A stretch of DNA of 64,000 nucleotides. Source: Coffea arabica (Eukaryota; Streptophyta; Magnoliopsida; Gentianales; Rubiaceae). Position numbers and translations under genes: made by a program. Location of the stretch: positions 39,456,287-39,520,286 of the forward strand of contig NC_092326.1 in assembly GCF_036785885.1 (NCBI RefSeq). The letters run 5' to 3'. The notes below the pieces were generated by a model, which searched no databases, had not been told where the DNA came from, and saw only the letters and a list, made by a program, of their open reading frames with translations. Shown here in pieces: positions 13,301 to 24,400 of the stretch. Numbering within the stretch: position 1 is the stretch's first letter; every line of letters starts with the position of its first letter.

Positions 13301-14091
13301 ATACAGATAAACAAAAATATTTGTATATCTCTTTTACTACTTTACAATATGTTACTGATCTCATTTCTACTTGAACATTAATCCATCAGCCAGGGCTGCA
13401 GATTCTAGATTCAACAGGATTGGGTTTTGCTAGATGATCGAAAAGTTGAGGCCCATTTACAGCCTGAAGGGAAACTTACTAGAAAAAGCTAATTTGATGA
13501 AAGGAAAGATATAAATTCGATGAGTCCAATTGTATTTTACTCGGGACAAATCATTTGAATATAAAAAAACATTCAGAGCATAGAATTCTTCACAACTCAG
13601 TCTTTCTAATTAGCATTCATCCACATATGTTAAACAAGTTAGAATAAAATAAAACACCAATGCGCATAAAAGTAACATAAAAAAATTAAACAAAAAATAA
13701 TCTAAGAAAGCGTAATACCTCCAATAGCAATATAGGGAGTTCGACGCTGGCCAAAGATATAATATGAATCAGAGATGATACCATAAAGGGGCTTGGCCAC
13801 CATTGGCAAGGTAGCAGAATTCTGAAGAATCTGCGAAGTAGCAGGGTCTACTCTCAGCCCATCTTTCAGGAAAAAATTCACCCCAAGCCATGGTAAACAC
13901 CTCAATCCCTGCACCCAAAATCCGATTCCCAATAACAATTTCCTCATTTTCTCACTCCCATTACTACCACTCCTGCTAGTAGTAGTAGTCTGTGCACCAG
14001 CACCTGTACCATTAGTAGAACTATAATTACTGCCTCTGCTGCTCCTCCTCCTTCCTCCTCTCTCTTCGTTAATCTCAATTAAAGAAACCAT
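10386..14091 (-). CDS. FBT7: Folate-biopterin transporter family protein (FBT7-like, BT1 family MFS)
   Basis: Two coding exons, 14091-13719 and 11443-10386, split by a 2.3 kb intron within the glycine-alanine pair of the segment IAIGAILQSISWLA; the join keeps the frame and gives 476 residues. The N-terminus (about residues 1-48) is hydrophilic with Gly/Ser/Thr runs. LLGIGFWVQGLRCLPWLGV then begins the membrane domain, followed by a series of hydrophobic segments fitting the twelve expected for BT1 transporters. Family motifs include KPLYGIISDSYYIFGQRR in exon 1 and MVTFLLLLGNFGASIVEVAN with NDAIVAE in exon 2. BT1 proteins carry folates or pterins; substrate and membrane of this member are not shown by the sequence. 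The intron holds a broken copy of exon 1 at 12480-12806. The start is the only ATG that places the N-terminus in frame. Confidence 0.93.
11817..11838. repeat. (TA)n microsatellite in the FBT7 intron
   Basis: A short run of TA units following ATACATATACATAT in the single intron of the transporter gene. Confidence 0.85.
12480..12806 (-). pseudogene. Decayed second copy of FBT7 exon 1 inside the FBT7 intron
   Basis: On the minus strand an ATG at 12804-12806 opens MGSSIVNDEEG, resembling the real MVSLIEINEERG. After a break, FCPWLAVKFLLKDGLKVD matches the real LPWLGVNFFLKDGLRVD, and VIISDSYYIFGQ matches GIISDSYYIFGQ. Between the two halves there are stops and frame shifts (TAG codons near 12663-12670), the middle has diverged, and the similarity fades at GQHH before the real exon's splice donor. 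It therefore cannot replace exon 1 as it stands. It lies in the same orientation between exon 1 (13719-14091) and exon 2 (start 11443), as expected from a tandem duplication of the first exon. Confidence 0.8.
13223..13233. repeat. Poly-G/C tract in the FBT7 intron
   Basis: An uninterrupted run of about eleven G on the plus strand, unusual in this AT-rich setting. Confidence 0.7.
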
Positions 14092-14837
14092 TTTTTCTGT
14101 TTATTCTCCTCCTCCAAAATACTTGGTACTCCTATAACATTAATGCCTAGCACCAGTGGTGATTAAGGACATGGATTGGTTTGAAAAATTGAATAAAAAT
14201 CTGATCTTTCTTGAACTTTTATTGGACCCAAACTATGGTGTGTATGGGAAATCTGGGATCCGTAACGGCAAAGAAGGCAGGCGTATATTCCCAATATAAA
14301 TACAAAAATGGCAGGTGGTGGGGTTGGGAGGAATTCCTGGCGCTCAAAGCAAAGAAGGCTACATTGAGTAAGAAAAAACTGGTCCCTTCTCGGTTGTCGG
14401 CTAGTTGCTACAATGATGGACTGGTGGCAGCCAAGTATTATAGCACCAATGTAGAAAAGTGTTGATTGATCGATCCAAGGTGAGATTAGCTTTTTTACCA
14501 AAAAATGTTTGTGGACAGAAACGTGGCGCTCTTTAGTCATAGGACGGAACTTTTAAGTTTTAACCTACGCTTCTGTCCACCCAAGGAGGTTCGTTACCTG
14601 CTCCACGAGCGTTTGTGACGGAGAATGGTAGGCTTTCCTACTCCAGCCCAGGCGCATATCCCTGCTGGCGGGCTTGCCTTTGTAATATGGTGAGTTGTGC
14701 TTGAGGGTGGAAATCTATCGGGTTCTAATCCTATGGGTCGAATGGAATTACGTAGTTAGACACCTCATAAGACTCAGCCCATTTATAGAGCGAGCCACTA
14801 GTGACGAAGATCAAAAACAACGTGGAAGTGGAAGTAA
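14092..14837. other. 5' flank of FBT7, no gene seen
   Basis: This is the presumed promoter and 5' UTR of the transporter gene on the minus strand. The open frames at 14163-14540 (minus) and 14211-14465 (plus) overlap each other and show no family resemblance. The GC content is higher near 14580-14690, without a recognisable RNA fold or gene. Confidence 0.45.
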
Positions 14838-15217
14838 AGGTGCAAACGAATCAAACTTAATCAAGTACGTTACGAACTTGTATCATCAAAACTCAAGTTC
14901 CAATCACGTAAATTGAGTTTGAGCTCGAGGTCGAACTTAATATTTGAAGTTTAAATGTTCGTTAAACTCAATCGAGGTTCACATATATATGTTTTTAAAA
15001 AATTTTTATTCTTTAGTATAAAATGTCTATTTTATCCTTTATTTAAAATTATATAAAATATAAATTTATATTTATTCAATTGGATTAGACTCGATTAAGG
15101 TCGATTGAACTCGAATTAAGTTCAATTGAATTCAATGAGTATGAGCTTGAGGTTGAACTTGAGTAATGCAAAACAAAATGTAACTGAGTTCGGCAAGTTT
15201 GAATTTGAGTTTGAGCC
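14838..15217. mobile_element. Relic of a hAT-like element with a GGTGCAAACGAA terminus
   Basis: The left end reads AAAGGTGCAAACGAATCAAA, followed by many TTGAGTTTGAGCTCGAG-type words typical of a plant hAT MITE family. Related ends occur at 60034 (TAGGGCTGCAAACGAACC). In this copy the right part is interrupted at about 15218 by a second element. A candidate right end, ATTCAACTCGATTGCACCCT, survives near 17498-17516 in the downstream duplicate. There is no coding capacity. Confidence 0.55.
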
Positions 15218-16003
15218 TCTGTTTGGATTAGCTTTTTTTGAGAATATTTTTCAAAAACTTTACTGTAGTTGTGTATATGAAAAAATTTTACTGTATATTT
15301 TTTTGGATTATTTTTAGAGATATTTTTAATATATATTTTTGAATATTTTTATAATTTACAATTTTTTTGAGATATTTTTTTAAAATTTTACACGACTCAC
15401 CACCACTCCCTCCTTTTCCCTCCCCCTCTACTTTCTCTTTCTTTCCTTCGCCCCTCTATTTCCTCCCAGCCTTCTCCTCCTCATCCCTCTTTCCCCTCTC
15501 TTCTCCCTTCTCTCCTCTCCTCTCATTTCCCCCAACCCCAAACCCCTCTCCCGCTCGCAGGTGGTGACCGTGACTTTAGCCACCACTCAAATCGCGACCG
15601 TATTGGTTGCGGCTTCTGGTCGTGATCATATTTGATCGTGACTAGAAAAGTTGTGGTCAGTGGAGGGGAAAAAAATTGGGGGGTAAGGAAAGGGAAAAAA
15701 GAAAGAAGGAAGGAGAAAGAAAGAGAGAAGTAGGGAAAAAGGAGGAGGAGGAGGAGAAAGTGAGGAAATATGGGCGGAGAGAGAGAAAGGGGTCATGGGT
15801 GTGGGGGTGGTGGCAGTAAGATGGTGACCGTGGTGGTGGAGAGTGATGGTGCTGGATAGTGGTGTATTTTTTTTTTTATATTTGGAATTATTTTTTATAT
15901 ATTGTATGGATACTGTATTTTTTAAGTTGTTTTTGTTGTGTATTACTATAGTATTGTATATGAAAAACTTGTTTTTAAAAATTAAGCAATCCAAACAGAC
16001 CCT
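15218..16003. mobile_element. Foldback element with polypyrimidine and polypurine arms
   Basis: Ends are an imperfect inverted repeat: left CTCTGTTTGGATTAGC, right (reverse complement) GTCTGTTTGGATTGCTTA. Inside, about 15405-15560 is almost pure C/T and about 15655-15800 is almost pure A/G, so the arms can pair into a long hairpin around a GC-richer centre (about 15565-15650). The open frames over these tracts (for example 15626-15994 on the minus strand) are low-complexity artefacts. The TCTGTTTGGATT end is common in plant MITEs. No certain target-site duplication was found. Confidence 0.65.
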
Positions 16004-17300
16004 TAGGTAAAACTATCCCCAACATTAGTCAAGTAACTTTGAGGCTCTTGATTAGACTTAGGCGCTGTTTGATAATTCCATTCGACATTTAAATTTAATA
16101 GATTCCAATTTTAATATGTTCATATGTATTTGATAATTAAAAATGAAACATTTGAATTAATTAAATATCATTAAATTCTCTACACGAAATTTGTTTTAAA
16201 AAATAAATGATAAGTTATTCACTTTTCACATAATGCGGTATACAATCAAATAACTATTATTGAATACCAATGAGCCTAGATAAGTCGAACTAATAAACAA
16301 TTCGATTCATTTAGCAGCTCTAATCTAAACAATATAAGGAAAGGTAGGTAAGGTTAAATAAAAAAAAGTTATATAAATGCAATAGGGATAATTATTATAG
16401 TATGTGTATATACATGATAAATTAGATGAATTTTAAATACTGAGTGCCAGTGGGCACCAATTAGAAAAATCATATATATATATATATATATATATTAATG
16501 ATTTTGTCTAACGAGTACTTAATATTTTGGAAATATAATTAAATAGAAAATCTTTATAAATGCAATATAAGATGATAGTTGTTAATGCATATATTTATAC
16601 GGTGAATTAAGAGTGATTTAGATACTTTAACAAGTGCTCGTTATGTACCATTAGAAGAATCCATTTTTAATTTTGAGATGGATCGAATACATTTTATTTT
16701 ATAAAATGTCAGGCACTCCTTATAAATGTTTACTCTTACACTCACGTTTTCATTTTTGCCAATAATTTGAGATGGGTTGAGTACATTTTCAATCGCTTCA
16801 TTCCCTAACTTCTATTTTCCTAATAATTAAATGTTAATTTTCTTTTGATTGGGTTTGTTTGGTTAATGTATTACCAAAAATTTGTTTACTTACATTAGCA
16901 ACATATTTTTCAACCATATCTTTACTTCACACGTATCACATTAAAAAAATTGTTATAGTATTTTTTTTAAAAAAAAATATCCCAAATAATCTACCATCCA
17001 AACACACATTTATGTTTTACATTAATGATAGATTCTTTGGTTACAAAATAGAGGAAAGGTAAAACCTTTACACCAAATTTAAAATTTTCCACTTGGAGAA
17101 AAGCCATTCTTGATAATTGTTTCAGAAACAAACAAAGGATAATTTCAGAAACCTCCTATAAGGCTTCCAATAATTTCACTAGCTTTTCCTAAGTTAGCAA
17201 AATTATACAAACCTCCAATGAGTTTAAGTTTTGATAAAAAAAATTAGTTCAATTAAAAAATAATACTAAAAAAAGTACTTTAATGAGAGAGATGAAATTG
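15935..17300 (+). repeat. Copy A of a 1.4 kb tandem duplication
   Basis: Copy A begins in the right terminus of the foldback element and ends in the left terminus of a Mutator-like element. It is nearly identical over long stretches to 17403-18799 (for example AACATTAGTCAAGTAACTTT at 16021 and 17534). It contains a GGCGCTGTTTGATAATTCCA element end, a TA run near 16470-16494 and AT-rich filler. The offset is 1513 bp early in the copy and about 1500 bp at its end, so only small indels separate the copies. Confidence 0.85.
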
Positions 17301-17402
17301 TACTCAAAAATCAGGAAGAGAATTATTTTCTTCTTTAATAAATTCTATTTCAAAATCAATTACTGATAAAATTGCTTGTCATCTAACAATTACTGATAAA
17401 AT

Positions 17403-18799
17403 TGTGTATTACTGTAGCATTGTATACGAAAAACTTGTTTTTAAAAATCGAGCAATCCAAACAGACCCTATTTTTTTAAAATTCAAGTAGTGCACTATTC
17501 AACTCGATTGCACCCTTATGTGAAACTATCCCTAACATTAGTCAAGTAACTTTGAGGCTCTTGATTTGACTTAGGCACTGTTTGATAATTCCATTCGACA
17601 TTTAAATTTAATAGATTCAAATTTTAATATGTTCAGATGCATTTGATAATTAAAAATTAAACATTTGAATTAATTAAATAGCATTGAATTTTCTACACGA
17701 AATTTGCTTTAAAAAATAAGTGATAAGTTATTCACTTATCACATAATGTGATATACAATCAAATAACTATTATTGAATACCAATGAGCCTAGATAAGTTG
17801 AACTAATAAACAGTTCAATTCATTAACAGCTCTAATCTAAACAATATAAGGAAAGGTAGGTAAGGTTAAATAAAAAAAAGTTATATAAATGCAATGGGGA
17901 TAATTATTATAGTATGTGTATAAACATGATAAGTTAAATAAATTTTAAATACTGAGTGCCAGTGGGCACCAATTAGAAAAATCATATATATATATATATT
18001 AATGATTTTGTCTAACGAGTACTTAATATTTTGGAAATATAATTAAATAGATAAACTTTATAAATGCAATATAAGATGATAGTTGTTAATGCATATATTT
18101 ATACGGTGAATTAAGAGTGATTTAGATACTTTAACAAGTGCTCGTTATGTACCATTAGAAGAATCCATTTTTTATTTTGAGATGGATCGAATACATTTTA
18201 TTTTATAGAATCTCAGGCACTCCTTATAAATGTTTACTCTTACACTCACGTTTTCATTTTTGCTAATAATTTGAGATGGGTTGAATACATTTTCAATCGC
18301 TTCATTCCCTAACTTCTATTTTCCTAGTAATTAAATGTTAATTTTCTTTTGATTAGGTTTGTTTGGTTAATGTATTACCAAAAATTTGTTTACTTACATT
18401 AGCAACACATTTTTCAACTATATTTTTACTTCACACGTATCACATTCAAAAAAGTGTTATAGTATTTTTTTCAAAAAAAATATCCCAAATAATCTACAAT
18501 CCAAACACACATTTATGTTTTACATTAATGATAGATTCTTTGTTCACAAAATAGAGGAAAGGTAAAACCTTTACACCAAATTTAAAATTTTCCATTTGGA
18601 GAAAAGCCATTCTTGATAATTGTTTCAGAAACAAACAAGGGATAATTTCAGAAACCTCCTATAAGGCATCCGATAATTTCACTAGCCTTTCCTAAGTTAG
18701 CAAAATTATACAAACCTCCAATGAGTTTAAGTTTTGATAACAAAAATAGTCCAATTAAAAAATAATATTAAAAAAGTACTTTAATGAAAGAGATGGAAC
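17403..18799 (+). repeat. Copy B of a 1.4 kb tandem duplication
   Basis: Direct repeat of 15935-17300. Near its left end it keeps about 45 bp (about 17469-17513) that copy A lacks; both sides end in ACCCT, so copy A looks like a deletion between short repeats. Its right part continues into the full Mutator-like element starting at 18639, whereas copy A stops in the first 160 bp of that element. Small open frames such as 16859-17062 and 18363-18554 are the same chance frame in both copies. Confidence 0.85.
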
Positions 18800-19627
18800 T
18801 GTTGTTCCATAAATACCTCTTATGTATATATATAAGTTATATTAGTAGAAGAACAAAATAATTAAAAATTAGAAACAATTAATACACACATTTTACCATT
18901 TAAAAGTTTACATTCAATAAATTACACAACACAAATAAACAGCAAAACTACACTAATGATCATAGGATTCAGTAAAATAAAATAGTCATCTCATTTGACA
19001 TGATATTTGTTACAATTTTTGTGATTTTGGGAAAAAATTTCAAATTTTTGTCTTTCTTTTTCCTAATTTATCCTTTGTTAATATCTAATGATTAAGTAAT
19101 TAGAGTACTAATTAACTATCAATCACTAATTAATGGAAATAATAGTTGAAAATTTTTTAATGATTAACGATGACTTGTAGTTACCAAATACACCAATTGA
19201 TAAATCTAATGATGCTATTTTGTGATTAATAGAATTTGACAATGACAAAAAATCAGTTGTACAGGACGTGAGAAAGAAGAACTTTGATAAAAGATAAAAT
19301 ACATGCCAAAAGAAGATTGTTTATAAGGTGTTTATTTTAACTCTTAAAGTTGTGACAGTTATAAAGTAATTTCACAGAAGTAAAAGAGAAACGAGGGAAA
19401 AGAAAGGCAAAATTTGAAAGTTTTTCTATTTAAAATCACAAGAATCATACACAAACATCATGTTAAAAAAGATGACTAGTATGTTTTGTTGAATCTTATG
19501 ATCATTATTGTAGTTTTGCTACTTGTTTGTGTTATCTAATTTATTAAATTTGAATTTTTTGAGCGGTGAAATGCGTGTATTAATTGTTTATAATTTTTAA
19601 TATTTTTTATTCTTTTATTAATACAAC

Positions 19628-19632
<5 letters not shown>

Positions 19633-19682
<50 letters not shown>
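19633..19682. repeat. Long (TA)n microsatellite
   Basis: About 25 TA units within the right arm of the long inverted-repeat element. The matching place in the left arm has only a short TA run (near 18823-18832), so the tract expanded after insertion. Confidence 0.9.
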
Positions 19683-19686
<4 letters not shown>

Positions 19687-19775
19687 TAAGGGGTATTTAT
19701 CGAATAAAAATTTTATCTCTTTTCTTTTAAAATACTTTTTCAATATTAGTTTTTCTATTTGGATTGATTTTGTTA

Positions 19776-20214
19776 GGGTAAAAAACAAAAAAACCCCTTG
19801 TGGTAAGCCTAATACACAGAAAAGCCCCTTATGATTTCAAAATATACAATATGGCACCTCATGTTTCGAACTAAATTGTAAAGGTGACGGAATCCGTTAA
19901 ATTTAACGGAAATGACTTATTGGAACCTAAAAAAATTTTTTTATACCTAATTTTTATCAAATATACTTATTCTACCCATTAACCCTCAATTCTCTCTATT
20001 TAGAGAATAAAACAAATGATTTTTTTTGAGTTGTCTTTTGCTTTATTATATCAGGGCATTTTGGTCATTTTGTTCATTTCCGTTAAATTTAACGAATTCC
20101 GTTACCTTTACAATTTAGTTCAAAGCATGAGAGGTCGTGTTGTATATTTTGAAACCATGGAAGGCTTTTCTGTGTATTAGGTTTATCACATGGGATTTTT
20201 TTTGTTTTTTACCC
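19776..20214. mobile_element. Nested Mutator-like MITE with perfect 9-bp target duplication
   Basis: The element starts GGGTAAAAAACAAAAAAACC and ends in the inverted equivalent (TTTGTTTTTTACCC). The arms stay complementary for about 145 bp and include the CCGTTAAATTTAACGGAAAT motif. The 9-bp flanks are identical on both sides (ATTTTGTTA at 19767-19775 and 20215-20223), the mark of Mutator-type transposition. It is 439 bp, non-coding, and inserted in the right arm of the older element at 18639-20323. Confidence 0.92.
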
Positions 20215-20810
20215 ATTTTGTTATCAAAACCTTTACTTTATGGGAGATTTGCACAATTTTGCAAACTTCAAGATATACTAGTGAAATTGTCAAAAACTTA
20301 CGTGAGGTTTCTGAAATTATCCCAACTGACAAATGTGTAACAAAAAAAAAGGAAAGAAATAAATAAAAATACGTGTCGTTTGGGCAGTCGTCAATTGTCA
20401 ACACCCACAGTAACTGCAGTGTTTTGACGAGGACAGGCTGCAGTACACTTCAAAACAGTACCCAACCAGACGACGAGGATTTCGTCACTAGATCTCCACC
20501 GTTCAAATTCCCAGCCACTAAATCTCATCACAGCTGCAATAAATCCGACGGTGACGTCCAATTCGAACGCGCACGTGCCGCACACTGAACCTTTCCCCGG
20601 TTCGAAAATCCTCAAAATTCGAAAACGAAGGCGCTTCTGATTCGCACCAGCAATATAATCCCCAAAAAACTCAGATGGAAAAAGAAAAGAAAAAATAAAA
20701 ATAAATCTAAGCGTATCGGAGGTACCAGCTTCTCATTTCAAATCACTCGGATCGAATTGCACACACTACACGCACTACTTCCGCCTTCTTTCACGACTTT
20801 TCTTTCTACC

Positions 20811-20818
20811 TATATATA
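20811..20818 (+). promoter_or_regulatory. Candidate TATA box of the SYN4-like gene
   Basis: TATATATA preceded by a pyrimidine-rich stretch lies about 590 bp upstream of the kleisin start codon. Transcription would start near 20845, leaving a long T-rich 5' leader that may hold an intron. Position and context fit, but no other proof is available. Confidence 0.4.
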
Positions 20819-21410
20819 CAGATCAGTTGTATGTATGTATTTGTACTATACTGTTCTTTTCTACTCAAGTATCGAAGTTCGATCTTAGTTTTCGAAGATA
20901 ATTGTTCGAGTAGAAGCTTGTAGCTGCTTAATTTGAAGTCAAGTTTGGATCTTTACTCGTAATTTTTGTGAAAGCAGCTGAATTGGAGATTTTTACGACT
21001 TGAGAGGAAACCCTAGCTTAAGGGTTTTGCTTTCCTAGGTGTTCAAGCTATAGCTAATTTGGGTTCTTTTTTTTTTTTTTTTTTTCGTCCTTGAATTCTA
21101 GGGCTTTGGTGGGAATATGGGCTTTGAGGTGTTTTTGGAAGTGATTTTAGATGTGGCTGGTCCTGATTGAAGTTTGTGTAATTAGGGTTTTTAAGTTAAG
21201 GGATTTTGGGGATTTTTTCATTGCTCGGTTTTATGAGGTAACAGTGTTGTAAATTATGGTTGTTGTGTTGTGTTTGTAGATGTGTAGAGGGTAGTTGGAG
21301 TTTTACTGGAAGCTGTTGTTGTTTTGTTGTAGAGAAGTGTGAATTTTCATTTTCTGAGGTAAAAAGTTTGGATTTTTGTGGAGTAATAAGGGAAGAGTGG
21401 GTGAGAAAAG

Positions 21411-24400
21411 ATGTTTTATTCGCAGTTTATATTGGCAAAAAAGGGGCCCTTAGGAACTATATGGATTGCAGCACATTTGGAACGGAAGCTTCGAAAAAAT
21501 CAGGTGGCTGATACCGATATTGGTGACTCTGTAGGTAAGTAAATTTCCTTACAGGTTTCTGATTTGTGTTAAGCTTCTATTATACATTTTTTTGAATGTA
21601 ACTTGAATTGATTCTATATGAATTAGCTGTCTGAATATCTCTTAGGAAAATGTTCTTTTGTAAGGCGGGGGGGGGGGAAGGCAATTGTTTAAAGATGTTG
21701 TATGTGAGTAAATGTGGAAGTTGAAATGGTTAATCACCAGGATGAAGAAAGGATAGCAGTCGTTATGACTTATGAAGTTTGGTAAATCTTGCAATGTTTG
21801 TGTGCTTACACATTATATTTTACTCACCTTTTGCCAAATAGTAGTTAGAGTTACATGTTTAATCTCGATGGAAATGATGCCAGAAACTTTTCCTTGGATT
21901 GCGTATGTAATGGATAAATGAGGTCTTGGTGCTCCTAGTTGGATAAAGACTGCTTCCACGTAAGGACAAGACGTTTATTGCCTGGATTATTTCTGTTTTT
22001 ATACGATCCACATCATTTTTTGCTTTCGTAAGCAATTTGGTAAAGGTAGAATAAGCTTCAGCAACATATCTATGTTCAATGACGTCATGTTCCTCATTCT
22101 CGATGTGCTTTGCCGTATTGGCCCTAAAATAAAGGTAGAGAGTTTATTAAAAGAATGATTTGCCTGGTGGCTAGTACTTTCTGGACGGGTTCAAACAAAG
22201 TTGAACTTCTTTGAATCAGTTGTTTGGGGGGAGGTAGTTTGCCTGTATGGTGGGCCCTGCATGCATACATACTTACATACTAACATTCAGGTTCCGGGTC
22301 TATGCTCACTTGTTTGAAGTACAAGGCTGACTGAATTTCATGTCATTACCTTTTAGGAGGCAAAAAGAAATTTTCATTTGTTGGAAGTGTTATGTGTTTG
22401 TGGCATAATAAATTCTTTTGGTCTTCCTTATTTTTAAATTTTTTTTATTGTGCTGCTCTATTTCCTGAGAATATTTTTATGTTTTCTTTTCCTCGACAAT
22501 ATTTGAAATCTCCCTGTTGAAAATGGTGCTCAAATATGCCGCATCTGTTTCCAATAGAAATTTGTCACCGTTATATGTGTCTTGATGTTATTAAGTGAGG
22601 AGTATGAGCTTAGTTTTGAAAATATTCTATAGCTTCACCTTGTTGAAGCTTTCCGATTGGTTTCATTTTGTTTCTATTAGCTAGATCATGTCCTATTATG
22701 CCAATTTGTTGACTAGCTATATGGACGGTAACTAGCGTCGATTAAGTTTTTGGTGAATGAGATTGAAGCATAAGTACCAAACGTGTAATTCTAAATTAAA
22801 GATATCATTTTGCGTTTGGCATGCGACAAAGTTGTGACGACGATAACTTTTAGTTCCTTAAGTACCAATATTGAAATCTTAACTTGAGAGTGTTATTCTG
22901 TGTTTCATTCTGATGGAAAGCATTGGAATAATATATGTAATTTGTTAGTTTGTCACCTTTTTACGTGTTATGGATTTGTACTTTTCAATCAATTGTTGGT
23001 GTCGTTAGTTAGGAGGTAGAATGCTATTAGCAGATTGGTATATGTTGAATATGTACCATTGGAGATGTACAAACAAGTTGGGAAACTATTTTCATTTGCA
23101 GAGCAAATTAAGTAAAAGTTTTTAGATTGATTTAAAAGTTTCCAGATTGATCAAGTAAAAGTTTCTAGATTGATTAAACGATACTATGGACCAGATTTGA
23201 GAATTTGGCTTTATTTGGTATGCTCAAGTCACATAAAAAGAAAAAGGAGGTTTTTTTGGAATGACCTGTCCTCCTCATTTTCTTGTTTATGCACACATGT
23301 TGAATGACCCGAGTGTGAATGACCAAATAGTAGAATCTAAAACTTGTTATCACATCAATTGTAATTGGTTAATGGTGTCCTCTCTCTCTCAATAATCAGA
23401 TTAGAACAAGGCCTTCAGTATGGGTTACAGAAATTTTGCAATAATTGACTTTTGTGGAGTTCAAAATGGGTTTAAGTGTTTTGTAATGATTATGGGAAAG
23501 TAAATCGGAATTGAATAACATATGTAAAAGCAGTAAAGTCATTTTTATGTACAAATTAAAGTAGGTCTTCTGTTATAGCTAAGACATTTGAAATTTCATT
23601 AGTATTGCATGTGTTCTGCACGCCTTGGATACAATTCTTTAACGTGCTATTTTGCTAAACCAAAGGCGTGCAATCTCTGCTTTTCTCTTGATGTTTGTTC
23701 ATTTAAAACAAAGTATTTCCTACCTTTGTCTTGTAGCCAACATTTTGCTGACTGCTACATTTTAAAGCCTCAATGAACTTTATCTTCAATTCAAGCTTAA
23801 AACTTTACTGCATTCAAGGCGTACAAAAGTAATGATTAATCAAAGTTTCGCTGACAGCTACAATTTAAATCCTCCACAGCCCTATGTTTGGTTCAGATTG
23901 AAATTTCAGTGCATCCAATAGTCATTGAAATAATTATACTATCACCCAATTCTAGTTGAATTCTATGAAGATGCAGTGATCAGTTTTAGAAGTTTTGCCA
24001 AATTGCTGCTTAGCTACTCAAAAACTGTTATCCAAACTATGATCGAAACAGAAAAAGCAAAAAGGTTCTTGATATTGTCCTTGATAATTTTATGTATACA
24101 ATTGTAACTCTATCAAATTATGTTGTGTGGTTGTTTATATTATATTTGTCCATGGAGTAGTCCTGCAGCATGCAGCAATTACTACTCTTTGAGGTTCTGA
24201 ATTCTATTTGACTGGTGGCCATCTAGAAATTCTGTACTGCATTCAATAGATTATGATGATTTTCTTGCATACCATTTCCAATTATATCTGCTGTTCTTGT
24301 ATGTGCATTTTTTGTCTCTTTTGTTGTGCTTTCTAGGGTTATCCTGCTTTGTTAAAATGCAAAGTTTTCACCAGTGCCTTGGGTTTGAACTTAAGCTGAA

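Larger units (their letters stand above)
18639..20323. mobile_element. Mutator-like foldback element with long terminal inverted repeats
   Basis: Left end GGGATAATTTCAGAAACCTC (18639) mirrors right end GAGGTTTCTGAAATTATCCC with a two-base spacing difference (ends 20323). The inverted similarity continues for several hundred bases inwards: for example, the left ACAATTAATACACACATTTT and TGATCATAGGATTCAGTAAA regions reappear inverted near 19580 and 19480-19505. The flanks AACAAACAA and AACTGACAA match at seven of nine bases, fitting an aged 9-bp Mutator-type target duplication. The right arm is interrupted by a nested element at 19776-20214. No transposase is present, so it is non-autonomous. 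Confidence 0.78.

Noticed and set aside
14163-14540. A 125-codon minus-strand frame just upstream of FBT7
   Set aside because: No family resemblance; it contradicts a plus-strand frame over the same bases and probably covers the FBT7 promoter and 5' UTR.
15626-15994. A 122-codon minus-strand frame rich in Ser/Pro/Phe
   Set aside because: It is the translation of the purine tract of the foldback element; composition explains it fully.
16859-18554. Two near-identical small proteins at 16859-17062 and 18363-18554 that looked like a paralogous gene pair
   Set aside because: They are the same chance frame carried in both copies of the tandem duplication, in AT-rich repeat DNA, and they diverge by frameshift.
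18639-20323. Calling this an LTR retrotransposon
   Set aside because: The terminal repeats are inverted, not direct, and there is no primer-binding site, polypurine tract or gag-pol coding.
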